Below, piece by piece: positions 15,608 to 23,806 of a stretch of 64,000 nt of DNA; the stretch's first letter is position 1; every line of letters begins with the position of its first letter. The stretch lies in NCBI RefSeq assembly GCF_025145285.1, contig NZ_CP102251.1:3286001-3350000 (forward strand), given 5' to 3'. Origin of the DNA: Alistipes onderdonkii (GTDB lineage: Bacteria; Bacteroidota; Bacteroidia; Bacteroidales; Rikenellaceae). The notes under the pieces were generated by a model, which saw only the letters and a program-made list of their open reading frames with translations, searched no databases and had not been told where the DNA came from. Both the position numbers and the translations under genes were made by a program.

Positions 15608-15984
15608 ATGATCCGCTTCAGCTTTCCCAGCAGCCCGTCTATCAGCAGCCTTGTCCTGTAAAAGCCTGTCTGGTGCGAGAGCTTTGTCAGTTGGTTCAGA
15701 TTGTTCGCCATTCCCGCCAGGCTGCGCAGCAGCGCATTCTCTTCAGGCGTATGCCTTGCCGTAACGGTGGCCGCCAGTGCCACCTCCCTGATATAGACCG
15801 CCAGACTCCGGCCGGACTTCCTTGCCCTGAATCTGAGAGCCTCGTAGCTGACGGGGGAGAACTTCACTGTCACTCCCTTGGTCAGCTTCCGCGTCCTGCC
15901 CAGTGCCGGACGGCCGCGTTTTTTCTTCATCTCATTCATATCCTTTGTCATATGTTTTTTCTTTTTCGTCCGTACTTCTTTCAT
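15608..15984 (-). pseudogene. Mobilization protein (MobC/MobA-like relaxosome component), 3' truncated
   Basis: The N-terminal 125 residues are a basic relaxosome-type protein: MKKKRGRPALGRTRKLTKGV, VKFSPVSYEALRFRARKSGR, SLAVYIREVALAATV, then LAGMANNLNQLTKLSHQTGF. This is the PF05713-like pattern. The gene loses its 3' end at the junction with the RhuM fragment, and the last residues of the open frame (VYLLGML...) are antisense RhuM. The start could be at 15984 or at 15951, 15939 or 15930. The relaxase that normally follows is missing. It belongs to the GC-richer element carrying the integrase at 20.4-21.7 kb. Confidence 0.75.
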
Positions 15985-16044
15985 TCCAAAATCTGCGACC
16001 GGCGGGAGTGGATTTACCCTCCCTGCAACCGCCGGGCGCTGGGG

Positions 16045-16082
16045 AGCAAGGGTTTTCGGGAATCCGGAAACATAACCTTGCT
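16045..16082. other. Inverted repeat upstream of the truncated mob gene, possible oriT part
   Basis: AGCAAGGGTT (16045-16054) and AACCTTGCT (16074-16082) flank an inner TTCGGGAATCCGGAA palindrome-like core. It is about 60 bases upstream of the mob start, where transfer origins of this class usually lie. The rest of 15985-16280 shows no gene. Confidence 0.35.
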
Positions 16083-16280
16083 ATTACTATTACAGAATCC
16101 ACCCTTCAAAACAACAGGAAATATTAATATCAATGGTTTCAGATAACCGTTTCCATTCCTGGTCCGGAAGGTGGCAATGAAAGTATATCCGCCGGAGGTG
16201 TACATATATTTTCTACAGTCATCCGTTCCGGCTGATATACGACCGGCAGTCATTCACACGGTCTGACAGTCACCGGTACT

Positions 16281-16658
16281 CTAAAGTTTCCTCCAGCGTT
16301 CGATGTCTTGCCGGTAGGTTTCAAGATGCCGTCTTGCCAGATTCTCCAGCAGCCCGGATACGCTCATTCCCCGGCAGCCCAGTCTCAGGACGATCATGTC
16401 CAGGGCACTACGAGTTTCCTCACTGATGAACACGGCTTTAGGTCCCTTGATTTTAGGGGGAATGAGATAAGTTTCCCGATACTTTTCCAAAGCCGGGCGC
16501 TTCGGTGCCTTCTCCGGCTTTGCCGGCTGTGGGCAGGTTCCGTCAAGTATCTCCCTGAGGGTACTTCCCAACTTCTCACACAGGACGGCCATACGGTGCG
16601 TATGTCCTTCCGCCATCGTTTTTCCCACAAGGGGCATGTCTTCTTTTCCTTCTTTCAT
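16281..16658 (-). CDS. DUF3408 protein of a mobilizable element
   Basis: This 125-residue protein ends in the DUF3408 pattern: YRETYLIPPKIKGPKAVFIS, EETRSALDMIVLRLGCRGMS and VSGLLENLARRHLETYRQDI. The N-terminal part includes a helical stretch (MAVLCEKLGSTLREILDG). It differs clearly from the two DUF3408 genes at 2.6-3.6 kb, so it belongs to another element. Such genes are found next to mob genes and helix-turn-helix genes in Bacteroides elements and may bind DNA; no activity has been proven. Alternative starts lie at the internal Met codons. Confidence 0.75.
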   Translation of the reverse strand: MKEGKEDMPLVGKTMAEGHTHRMAVLCEKLGSTLREILDGTCPQPAKPEKAPKRPALEKYRETYLIPPKIKGPKAVFISEETRSALDMIVLRLGCRGMSVSGLLENLARRHLETYRQDIERWRKL

Positions 16659-16867
16659 AGAAACTTGGATTTACGTTGATACGATGGTTTCCCATATACC
16701 GGGAAACCGATTGTCGCCGGCAAATAAAACGATAAAAAACAGACGGATCGACACTTAGGGTTCTGTTGGCGTATTCTTCTGTATCATTCTCTGCTTCAGG
16801 GTGTACGGACGGTGAGAACTTCATTATTATACGCATCGGAAGCAGGGCATGAACTTTACGGATGCAG

Positions 16868-16967
16868 TTGCAATCACTAAAGACCGATTGCAACCATTAA
16901 TGATTATAACCGGTCATTAATGGTTGGTTATAATTATTAATGGCCGGTTACAAACACTGATGCCCGC
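16868..16967. repeat. Five tandem 20-bp iteron-like repeats
   Basis: Units start at 16868, 16888, 16908, 16928 and 16948. The shared core is ATTAATG or a close variant at a constant 20-base spacing (exact at 16896, 16916 and 16936), and the first two and the last share TTRCAAYCAYTRA. Spacing of two helical turns means that a protein bound to each unit would sit on one face of the DNA. The array is upstream of two helix-turn-helix genes. Confidence 0.7.
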
Positions 16968-16979
16968 ATCAGTGTTTGT
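16950..16979. repeat. Perfect 14-bp inverted repeat at the end of the iteron array
   Basis: ACAAACACTGATGC (16950-16963) and its complement (16966-16979) are separated by CC. It overlaps the last iteron. The rest of the gene-free stretch 16659-17401 shows no other structure I can interpret. Confidence 0.75.
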
Positions 16980-17401
16980 CCGGCAGGCATCTTTCAGTCC
17001 GGATATGGAAGAACATCCTGATAACCGGCCTCTTTACCGGGATGGGACAAAACTGATGGACATCCGTCATGTTCATAAGCGTCTCCACGATAACATTTGG
17101 CGCATCTTTCTATTGTATAAATCAATAAAAGTACATCTTATGAAAAAGAAAGATCGCTTCGATTCCAATTGAATATCTATTCCGGACATCTGATGACATA
17201 TAATGACATCTGATGAAGGGCCGGAACCATATCCGGGAACAATCATTTACTTTGCGGATGAAACAGGCACGCATATGGTGTCAAAGGTAGTCATCCTGTC
17301 TTGAAATTCAGGATGTTCCGCTGGGATTCACTAAATTGCGGCACGGAATCCGGATCCGAAGAGAGAATGAAACAGATGTCAAACCTGAAATTACAGTGAT
17401 T

Positions 17402-17713
17402 ATGGAAATAGTGAACATTGAGGCAAGAACCTTCGAGGCGATGCTCTCGGCCTTCCGGACGTTCGCGGACCGGCTGGACACCCTCTGCCGGCTGTACGGC
17501 GACATAGAGGAGAAGAAATGGCTGGACAACCAGGAGGTGTGCCTGCTGCTGAAGGTCAGCCCGAGAACCCTGCAGACCCTCCGTGACAACGGCACGCTGG
17601 CATACACACAGATCTGTCACAAGACTTATTACAAGCCCGGGGACGTGGAAAGTATCATCCGGATAGTGGAGGAGCGCCGCAAGCGGGCTGAAAGTATGGG
17701 AAGGTCGATCTGA
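17402..17713 (+). CDS. Helix-turn-helix (excisionase-like) protein 1 of pair
   Basis: I chose the ATG at 17402 (MEIVNIEARTFEAML) because homologous genes at 24.2-24.8 kb begin with the same kind of helical segment. The 103-residue protein has a coiled N-terminal helix (AFRTFADRLDTLCRLYGDIE) and a winged-helix/MerR-type DNA-binding domain at about residues 40-95: WLDNQEVCLLLKVSPRTLQT, LRDNGTLAYTQICHKTYYKP, GDVESIIRIVEE. Such pairs in Bacteroides elements control excision and mobilization. The gene follows the iteron array and precedes a paralogue by about 40 bases. Confidence 0.75.
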   Translation: MEIVNIEARTFEAMLSAFRTFADRLDTLCRLYGDIEEKKWLDNQEVCLLLKVSPRTLQTLRDNGTLAYTQICHKTYYKPGDVESIIRIVEERRKRAESMGRSI

Positions 17714-17755
17714 AAGGCCATGAAAAACGAATGTCGAACAAAAAAAGATCAAGTC

Positions 17756-18079
17756 ATGATGAATACCGATAACCGTCTGCTCACCCGTGAGAGCAGCGAG
17801 CATATAAGAGAGTTCTTCTCTACCGTCGAGCGTCTCTCCGTTTCCATGGAGCGTCTCTTTGCCGGCAGGTCACCGGCGATGGCGGGCGAGAACTTCTATA
17901 CGGACCGCGAACTGGCTGAAAAGCTGAAAGTGAGCCGCCGCAGCCTGCAACAGTACCGGGACAGCGGTCTGCTTGCCTTCACCCGGCTAGGCGGCAAGAT
18001 ACTGTACCGTTCTTCCGACATCGAGAAGCTGCTTGACGGCTGCTACAGGGAGGCGAGAACCAGACCGGAGGAACTTTAG
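17756..18079 (+). CDS. Helix-turn-helix (excisionase-like) protein 2 of pair
   Basis: The 107-residue protein starts MMNTDNRLLTRESSEHIREF (ATG 17756 or 17759). It has a helical N-terminus and a DNA-binding domain FYTDRELAEKLKVSRRSLQQ, YRDSGLLAFTRLGGKILYRS, SDIEKLLDGCY. It is a paralogue of the preceding gene and of the two at 24.2-24.8 kb. The wing pattern LGGKILYRSSDIEKLL is shared almost exactly with the 24.2-kb gene. The pair is closed by a strong terminator, so it forms a two-gene operon. Confidence 0.75.
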   Translation: MMNTDNRLLTRESSEHIREFFSTVERLSVSMERLFAGRSPAMAGENFYTDRELAEKLKVSRRSLQQYRDSGLLAFTRLGGKILYRSSDIEKLLDGCYREARTRPEEL

Positions 18080-18104
18080 AAAAGTTCCGTACGGGATCGT
18101 GAAT

Positions 18105-18150
18105 GAAGGGGCGGGCGGTTGTCATACCGGCCGTCCCTTCGTTTTCTTTC
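18105..18150 (+). terminator. Terminator of the helix-turn-helix pair
   Basis: GAAGGGGCGGGCGG (18105-18118) pairs with CCGGCCGTCCCTTC (18127-18140), with small mismatches, and is followed by GTTTTCTTTC. Confidence 0.8.
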
Positions 18151-18600
18151 CACCGGATGAACGACTTTAATTTGCTCATAAAGTATTTATACACAGAGTG
18201 TTTTCTTTATAAATTATGATCCGGTGACGACATTGGCATAACATGGCGGGACATGGAAACATTTTTCCGGTATGGCAATAAGATACGGGGATTCCATTAT
18301 AAAAAAAGACCCTTATTTTATTATGTCATTATGTTATTCTGAAATTGGGGCGGGCTGCCCGTGTATCGGTGGAACGGTCCGTTCCTGTAATGGCGGCACA
18401 TCCCGTACTGATATCATTATCCGCCGGCAATGTTGTTTCCCGGTCTTGCCGGAGTGACCTTATGCCGGCCGGTGACAACCGCATGTCCGTGTGTAAACAT
18501 GGCGGCGCATAAAAACAGGCACACCCTCCGGGCTCCTGTCCCGTCGGATGCGCCTGTCTCCATCATGTCATATACAGCCGGACTACTCCGGCCCATGCCT
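18151..18600. other. Gene-free stretch
   Basis: These 450 bases lie between two converging transcripts. Short open frames occur on both strands, but none has a credible start, composition or similarity. I see no clear repeat or promoter. Confidence 0.5.
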
Positions 18601-18993
18601 CTATCTGAGTATCGGATTCGAGAGCAGTATCTTGTAATAGGCCACCCCGCCAATCTCTACCGGCATCCTCGCCATCATGAACTGCACGCTCTTCCTCTCC
18701 ACCTTCGCCTGCCGCATGAGCCTCTGCACGATAAACCCGGCCGAGAACCTTGCGCATCTTTTATCCTTCCAGACGATGAACCCCTCGCTGTCGTCGGCCC
18801 GGCAGATATACCAGTCACCCGTCTCGTCATCGTGGGCGAAGTTCACCCGTCCACCGCCGAGGATTCCCAATTCGATTGACATCGTCTTTGACAGATAGAC
18901 GGTTCCCCTGCTGTCAAGGTTGATGGTCCGCTTTCCCTTGTATGTGACTTCCTGCGGACGGGAGTTTTCCCTGTTGTATACTATCAGTGCCAT
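18601..18993 (-). CDS. Hypothetical protein of the integrative element
   Basis: I chose the ATG at 18993 (MALIVYNRENSRPQEVTYKG), just after the sigma-like gene; longer frames upstream overlap that gene. The 130-residue protein has an N-terminal stretch KRTINLDSRGTVYLSKTMSI followed by ELGILGGGRVNFAHDDETGD and WYICRADDSEGFIVWKDKR. The SRGTVYLSK part is faintly like an AbrB-type swapped-hairpin DNA-binding domain, but I cannot place the family. It probably shares a transcript with the sigma-like gene (39-base gap). Nothing suggests membrane export. Confidence 0.6.
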   Translation of the reverse strand: MALIVYNRENSRPQEVTYKGKRTINLDSRGTVYLSKTMSIELGILGGGRVNFAHDDETGDWYICRADDSEGFIVWKDKRCARFSAGFIVQRLMRQAKVERKSVQFMMARMPVEIGGVAYYKILLSNPILR

Positions 18994-19031
18994 AATTGTC
19001 TTTCTTTTATCGGTTGAACTGTTTTCGTTTT

Positions 19032-19592
19032 TCAATACATGAAGCTTTCCACCGCCAGCATCCGGCTTCTCCATGCGAAACCGCTGTGGGTACGTACCGC
19101 GTCCACTATCCTGCATACTTTCTGCGATATGGCCGATGCCGAGATACCCATGCATTCCGCCAGTGCCTTGAACGAGAACTGCGCCTCATAGAACCTGAGC
19201 ATGAACATCCGGTATTCCTCGTAGGAGAACTTCTGCCTTACGAAACGCAGTATGTCCTTAACCAGCCTCTCGCACCCGTTCAGGTCGTCCTCGGAAAGGA
19301 ATTTTGCCTCCTCGCCACATCGGAGGAAGAAATCATCTTCAGGGTGTGCATACCGGTTCTCCCTTTTAATCTTTACCAGGGCCGCCTTTTTGTAGCATCC
19401 GATGAAATACGCGTCATAGTCCGTTATGTCCTTTCCGGGAACCAGCACCTGCCTTCTTACGAAAAGGTAGGTGTCATGGAAATTGTCCTCGTCCAGCATT
19501 CCGTACCGGCGTAACGTCCCTCTCAACCTGTCATAGGATTTTGTGAACCACTCGTTGAACAGTCTTTCCTTTTCTGCGCTCTTGTCTGCCAT
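19032..19592 (-). CDS. Sigma-70-like (ECF-type) regulatory protein
   Basis: I chose ATG 19592 (MADKSAEKERLFNEWFTKSY) because upstream residues in the frame are Cys-rich and unlikely. The 186-residue protein has a region 2-like helical half (YDRLRGTLRRYGMLDEDNFH, DTYLFVRRQVL, DYDAYFIGCYKKAALVKIKR) and a region 4-like helix-turn-helix at the end (EEYRMFMLRFYEAQFSFKAL, AECMGISASAISQKVCRIVD). Sigma-like proteins of this size are frequent in Bacteroides integrative elements and may direct element genes. Whether it binds core RNA polymerase cannot be read from sequence. It lies between a hypothetical gene and the integrase, on the same strand as both. Confidence 0.65.
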   Translation of the reverse strand: MADKSAEKERLFNEWFTKSYDRLRGTLRRYGMLDEDNFHDTYLFVRRQVLVPGKDITDYDAYFIGCYKKAALVKIKRENRYAHPEDDFFLRCGEEAKFLSEDDLNGCERLVKDILRFVRQKFSYEEYRMFMLRFYEAQFSFKALAECMGISASAISQKVCRIVDAVRTHSGFAWRSRMLAVESFMY

Positions 19593-19680
19593 AGCCTTAT
19601 GTTTTTTTTGAGTCGTACATTTGTACGTTATACATGGCCTACACGGGTAGGCATTCTTATTTCTTGTGCTTCCTCCAGTT

Positions 19681-19802
19681 TGTTTTTCGGCGGTCTCCGG
19701 CAAGGCTTGCCGTGAAAAAATACGCTCACGCGAAGCGTGAGGAAGATTTTTTCACGAGCAACCAGCCCGCAGGGCCGCCTTGCGGGACCGGCCTGAAAAA
19801 CA
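19681..19802. repeat. Nested inverted repeats upstream of the sigma-like gene
   Basis: Within about 120 bases lie CGTGAAAAAAT (19711-19721) with ATTTTTTCACG (19746-19756), enclosing CTCACGC/GCGTGAG (19725-19731 and 19735-19741). Before these lies CGGCAAG/CTTGCCG around 19699-19713, and an outer GTTTTTC...GGTC arm pairs with GACC...GAAAAAC. It could fold into one large cruciform and is a candidate regulatory, oriT or attachment-type structure. Confidence 0.6.
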
Positions 19803-20438
19803 ACTATTTTTGCCGCAAGAAATGAGGATGACAGATTACTTCCTTCTATCTATTGTCTGTCCGGTGAGAATTTAGATTCCATGCAGCTTTTCTGTCTTCG
19901 GTATGTTTGGAGAAATATTCAAGGATATGAAATGAGAACGGCAATACGTGATGTTGCGGAAGGAATGGATATGGGATTGGAAACAGGAAGCGTGCCCGGG
20001 TTTTCATGCAGTTTATACGGCGGTGTTGATTTTGAGGAGGATTACAGGGAAGTGACAGGATGGTCGGCTGTCGGAAAAGAAGCAATACCGGCGGACGTGG
20101 ATATGGGCAAAACCACCCGTACATGCAATGCAGAGGGAGCAGGAGAGCCTTCACCACAGCCGGAGCCCCTTTTCATGCCGTATCCCGACATGAAAAGGGG
20201 CTCCTGGACAATTCTTTTCCTTTTTCCTTGTCGCACATGCACTACGTCGGTCGCAGTTTTCGCCTTCTGAATCAATTTTCCCGTCCGTCACCCGCGCATT
20301 CGAAGCGTTTTTCCGGCAGAAAATTTCACCGTACGGAAATTTTCTGCCGGAAACCGGAGGGAAAACGCGCAGATCCGCGGGGACGGCGGAACTTTGATGA
20401 AGAAGGGGAAAAATCACTCGTCCCGTAAATGCCTTCCC
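19803..20438. other. Gene-free stretch with two strong hairpins next to the integrase
   Basis: A perfect 16-bp inverted repeat GGAGCCCCTTTTCATG lies at 20162-20177 and 20189-20204. A perfect 18-bp one, TTTCCGGCAGAAAATTTC, lies at 20310-20327 and 20336-20353. The second hairpin is just downstream of the integrase stop and may end its transcript, although no long T-tract follows. No convincing gene is present. Confidence 0.6.
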
Positions 20439-21686
20439 TCAGATGGCATCGCATATCTCCTTCTCCATCTTTTCCAGCTTATGGGACAGGACTTCCATGT
20501 CGCTGCTGATCTTCTGGTTGGTTATCCGGGCATATATCTGGGTGGTTTTCAAATCCGTATGACCCAAAAGACGGCTTACGGTCTCGATGGGCACACCGTG
20601 CGAGAGCAGCACGGTGGTGGCGTTCGTATGCCGGGCAACATGGTAGGTCAGCCGTATCTTGAAACCGCACTGCCTACCAAGTTCCTTCAATATGACGTTG
20701 CATCTGCTGCTGCTCGGTACCGGAAATACATGATCGTCCTTGGACAGCCCCTTGTACTTCTCTATGATGCGCCTGGGAACGTCCAGCAGGCGGATGTTGG
20801 ACTCGGTGTTCGTCTTCCGCCGGCGGGTGATGATCCAGAGGTTGCCGTCGAAGAAGGTCTGGAGCCGGTCAGTCGTCAGCGCCTTCACGTCTGCGTATGC
20901 CAGTCCGGTAAACACCGAGAAGATGAAGAGGTCACGTACCAGTTCGCAGGTCCCGCTTTTCACCGGGACCTCCATCAGCGTCTGTATCTCACTCTCCGTC
21001 AGGTAGCCCCGGTCAACGCTCTCGAAGGAGTTGATGTACCCGGCGAAGGGATTGAAGGGAAGTGCACCGCTGTTGCGGGCGATGGAGATGATGTGCTTGA
21101 GCCCGATCATGTAACCCCATACGGTATTGGTGCGGCATTTCTTCTCCGTACGCAGAAAATACTCGAAGTTGTTGATGAAGGTCAGGTTGAGTTCCTTCAG
21201 GGGGATGTCGTCACGTCGGTACACTTTCGGGACGAACTCGCACAGGTGCTTGTATATGGTACGGTAGCGGTTGTATGTCCCCTGTACGCGGCTGTGTCCC
21301 ACTTTCTTGATGAACTCCTCGTTGTGCTGTTCGAAGAGTTTCAGCAAAGTCTCCCGTTTCACGCCCAGTCCGAGGTAGACATCCCTCAGCCTGGCAGCAG
21401 TGACATAGCCGTCGGACTGCATCAGTTCCTGGTAACGACGGTTCACGTCCACACGTATCCGGTCAACCGCCGCATTGATTTTCTGTGCCTCGACGCTCTT
21501 GCCGGTGGCACGTGCCGTTTTCACGTCCCAAAGTTTCGGGGGTACGTCCAGCTTGCAGCTGAACTGCTTGATTTCGCCGTCCACCGTAAGACGGCACATC
21601 AGGGGGAGATAGCCGTTGGCTCTCTCGCTGCCCTTCTTCACGTAGAAGAGGATTTTGAAAGTCGATCTGCTCATACTCGTTTTCAT
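20439..21686 (-). CDS. int: Tyrosine integrase (IntDOT-type site-specific recombinase)
   Basis: This 415-residue protein has the Bacteroides integrase layout. The arm-binding N-terminus is FKILFYVKKGSERANGYLPL, then MCRLTVDGEIKQFSCKLDVP, then PKLWD. A SAM-like core-binding domain lies around residues 100-220 (FEQHNEEFIKKVGHSRVQGT). In the catalytic domain, box I reads FSVFTGLAYADVKALT with Ala where most recombinases have Arg. Next are ITRRRKTNTE (Lys), HVARHTNATTVLLSHG (His and Arg), LLGHTDLKTTQIYARI (His and the nucleophile Tyr). A missing box I Arg is also known for IntDOT, so this need not mean inactivity. Two Met codons lie near the start. It should integrate and excise the element carrying the 15.6-21.7 kb genes. 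Confidence 0.88.
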   Translation of the reverse strand: MKTSMSRSTFKILFYVKKGSERANGYLPLMCRLTVDGEIKQFSCKLDVPPKLWDVKTARATGKSVEAQKINAAVDRIRVDVNRRYQELMQSDGYVTAARLRDVYLGLGVKRETLLKLFEQHNEEFIKKVGHSRVQGTYNRYRTIYKHLCEFVPKVYRRDDIPLKELNLTFINNFEYFLRTEKKCRTNTVWGYMIGLKHIISIARNSGALPFNPFAGYINSFESVDRGYLTESEIQTLMEVPVKSGTCELVRDLFIFSVFTGLAYADVKALTTDRLQTFFDGNLWIITRRRKTNTESNIRLLDVPRRIIEKYKGLSKDDHVFPVPSSSRCNVILKELGRQCGFKIRLTYHVARHTNATTVLLSHGVPIETVSRLLGHTDLKTTQIYARITNQKISSDMEVLSHKLEKMEKEICDAI

Positions 21687-21917
21687 ACTTTTTTGATTGT
21701 TACAAAGTTAATATCAAGCGAGTTGTCTCCAAGTATGAAAAATTGTGCAAATTACTGAAATATAACCTGTTGTACCGTTTCTTGTTCCTATTATATCAGT
21801 AACGATATGGGAACTGAAGTCTTTCGCAACTTTTATCGAACCTCCTTTTTCAGCTTATGCAGTATTATGAGCTAAACACCTAACTGATTAGTGGACTGCA
21901 TTTTTGCTGTATTATCA

Positions 21918-23207
21918 TTAACCTTGCCTTTTTCTTTTACGTTTATTTACGATACGGTCGCGCATCAACTGCATGGAGTTGAAATTACGCGAAATATTCT
22001 GGATGATCTCGATATAATTATCGCTATGACCTCCTTCTTCGTCAGTCCATTCGTAATAATAAGGTTTTATCGATACACAATTTTTATGCTCGAATAAAGT
22101 ATTGAGCAATGTGCGGTCCGAATTGCCGCACGAATGCCCCATGATATAGATCTGATAGGGACCGGTGTCAATAAACTGAAGTAATTGACGGTAATTGTCC
22201 GTTTCCAGATAACGGATAGATTTGATATTGGTTAGGTAGCTATTATCATTCAGATTCGAAATAGTCTTATAATCCTCGTCCAGTTCGTCCCCATAACCGA
22301 AAATAACAGGATTCTGCTCATTATCCAATTCTCCGTGAATATGATTTACGGGAATGTCTGAATTTGCTGGAAGATATAAGTCGGCAGTCTTCGTATAGTT
22401 GAAGTTCAATAATAGGGTTCTCTCCGGATATGCAAATTCGTCGCAAACTGCACCATTGCCGTTTTTAATTTCTTCAATGAATTTGGACTTCAGCCCTTCA
22501 TTTTCCCAGTTTGTTACGAGGTTTGATGCTATTGCAGCGAAACTCTCATCCGCCTTGGTTTCTTCGCCTGTCGATTCAATCCTGTTTTTCTCGGCCCACT
22601 TGTTCACGATATATTCCAGAAATTGCTTTTGAGCACTCACGGCGACATCACGAAAGTTAAATGGCTCATGAATAATTTGTTCAATATCCGGATTCCTTAA
22701 CTCTGATTTGATATAATGCTTTTGAACAGATTTTAGATAGCCCGTCAAAGCCCCCTTTATCAATTCCAGTTCTTCATTGAGTTGAATGGGATCTCCATAC
22801 TTACAAGACTTGTCCTTGAAAACTTTTTTGAGCAGTGAATAGTATTCTCCCTCGATATCTACCCATTTTTTTGATTCGACGGCTTTATTTATTGTTTCGA
22901 AGAACTTACTTTCATAAATTAAATGATCACTGACGAAATGATCATATTGTTCTGCTGGTGTTATTTCTCCCAAATTTCGTATAAACCGAAACGTATTATC
23001 TTGCAACATCCAGCGAAACTGTTCCAGGGTTTTCCTATCCTCCGGATCAGAAATATTGACAGAACATAGACCATCATATCGCTCATATTCACCCTCCAGC
23101 AATCCTAATTTCAAAGTGATATTGTATCCACGAATAAAATCCGCATAACTCGTCGGCAGTCCGTGCGCCAGATCGAAGCCGTTACCGATTAATATGATCC
23201 GATTCAT
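21918..23207 (-). CDS. AbiH-family abortive-infection protein
   Basis: I chose the Met at 23207 or the one just before it (23210), giving MNRIILIGNGFDLAHGLPTS, the AbiH signature; longer starts are unlikely. The protein is about 430 residues. The middle is charged and helical; later blocks include TLLLNFNYTKTADLYL, VNHIHGELDNEQNPVIFGYG, IYIMGHSCGNSDRTLLNTLF, all typical of the family. AbiH proteins protect against phage by stopping growth of infected cells; the mechanism is not well known. It is a single-gene defence cargo between the integrase and a DUF2958 gene, with AT-rich composition that suggests recent transfer. Confidence 0.82.
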   Translation of the reverse strand: MNRIILIGNGFDLAHGLPTSYADFIRGYNITLKLGLLEGEYERYDGLCSVNISDPEDRKTLEQFRWMLQDNTFRFIRNLGEITPAEQYDHFVSDHLIYESKFFETINKAVESKKWVDIEGEYYSLLKKVFKDKSCKYGDPIQLNEELELIKGALTGYLKSVQKHYIKSELRNPDIEQIIHEPFNFRDVAVSAQKQFLEYIVNKWAEKNRIESTGEETKADESFAAIASNLVTNWENEGLKSKFIEEIKNGNGAVCDEFAYPERTLLLNFNYTKTADLYLPANSDIPVNHIHGELDNEQNPVIFGYGDELDEDYKTISNLNDNSYLTNIKSIRYLETDNYRQLLQFIDTGPYQIYIMGHSCGNSDRTLLNTLFEHKNCVSIKPYYYEWTDEEGGHSDNYIEIIQNISRNFNSMQLMRDRIVNKRKRKRQG

Positions 23208-23300
23208 CATCTGCTTGTCATTTAGAGTAGTCCATAACAAAGATAACCATTTATCCTGCTGTGAACAAGGATTGTAAATGATTTTTTCTTACGCCGACCC

Positions 23301-23400
23301 GTCCAGCAAGATAGCCGCTGCGGACGACACGCCAAGGTCTTCGCCTTGTCTTTGTCGCATGCAGCGGCTATTCGTCTCTTGCTGTCCGGGCGTTCCGGAC
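23301..23400. promoter_or_regulatory. Long imperfect hairpin in the leader of the DUF2958 gene
   Basis: TAGCCGCTGC (23312-23321) pairs with GCAGCGGCTA (23361-23370), CAGCAAG (23304-23310) pairs with CTTGCTG (23378-23384), and CAAGG/CCTTG forms an inner stem. A second small hairpin, TCCGG/CCGGA, follows at about 23384-23399. The structure ends 20 bases before the gene start and may be a leader RNA element or a single-strand recombination site. Confidence 0.55.
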
Positions 23401-23419
23401 AGTCAAAATATTATTTCTT

Positions 23420-23737
23420 ATGAAACTGCTCACGAAAGAAATTATCTCGAAATTCGAGAAACACCCTTTCCACTCACAGGATGGAAAAGGAATGGATGCC
23501 GAAGTCCTCGTCAAATATTTCAACCCCTGCGGTACGGGGACATGGCTCATTACCGAAGCCGAACGTGAAGGCGACGACTGGCGCCTGTTCGGTTATTGCC
23601 ATATCTACGAATGGGAGTGGGGCTACCTAATGCTCTCCGAGCTGGCATCTCTTCGTCTGCCGTTCGGACTTACCATCGAACGCGACATTTACACGGCCAG
23701 GAAATACGTCCGGGATTTTCTGCCGCAGGATGAATGA
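23420..23737 (+). CDS. DUF2958 protein
   Basis: This 105-residue protein begins MKLLTKEIISKFEKHPFHSQ and continues DAEVLVKYFNPCGTGTWLIT, EAEREGDDWRLFGYCHIYEW and EWGYLMLSELASLRLPFGLT, ending RDIYTARKYVRDFLP. It matches DUF2958, small soluble proteins common in plasmids, phages and integrative elements, without a proven function. It is preceded by a long hairpin and followed about 70 bases later by another small gene on the same strand. Confidence 0.8.
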   Translation: MKLLTKEIISKFEKHPFHSQDGKGMDAEVLVKYFNPCGTGTWLITEAEREGDDWRLFGYCHIYEWEWGYLMLSELASLRLPFGLTIERDIYTARKYVRDFLPQDE

Positions 23738-23806
23738 CGGCAAAGGCCTCGGAATTTTACTGCCCCTTGCCGACAACAGAATCATTACACAAAAAGAACT
23801 ATAAAT

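Noticed and set aside
15608..16146. C-terminal extension of the RhuM frame as a novel fused domain
   Set aside because: It is the exact reverse complement of a mobilization gene and continues past that gene into non-coding DNA.
16868..16967. CRISPR array
   Set aside because: The repeats are directly tandem with no spacers and only 20 bases long.
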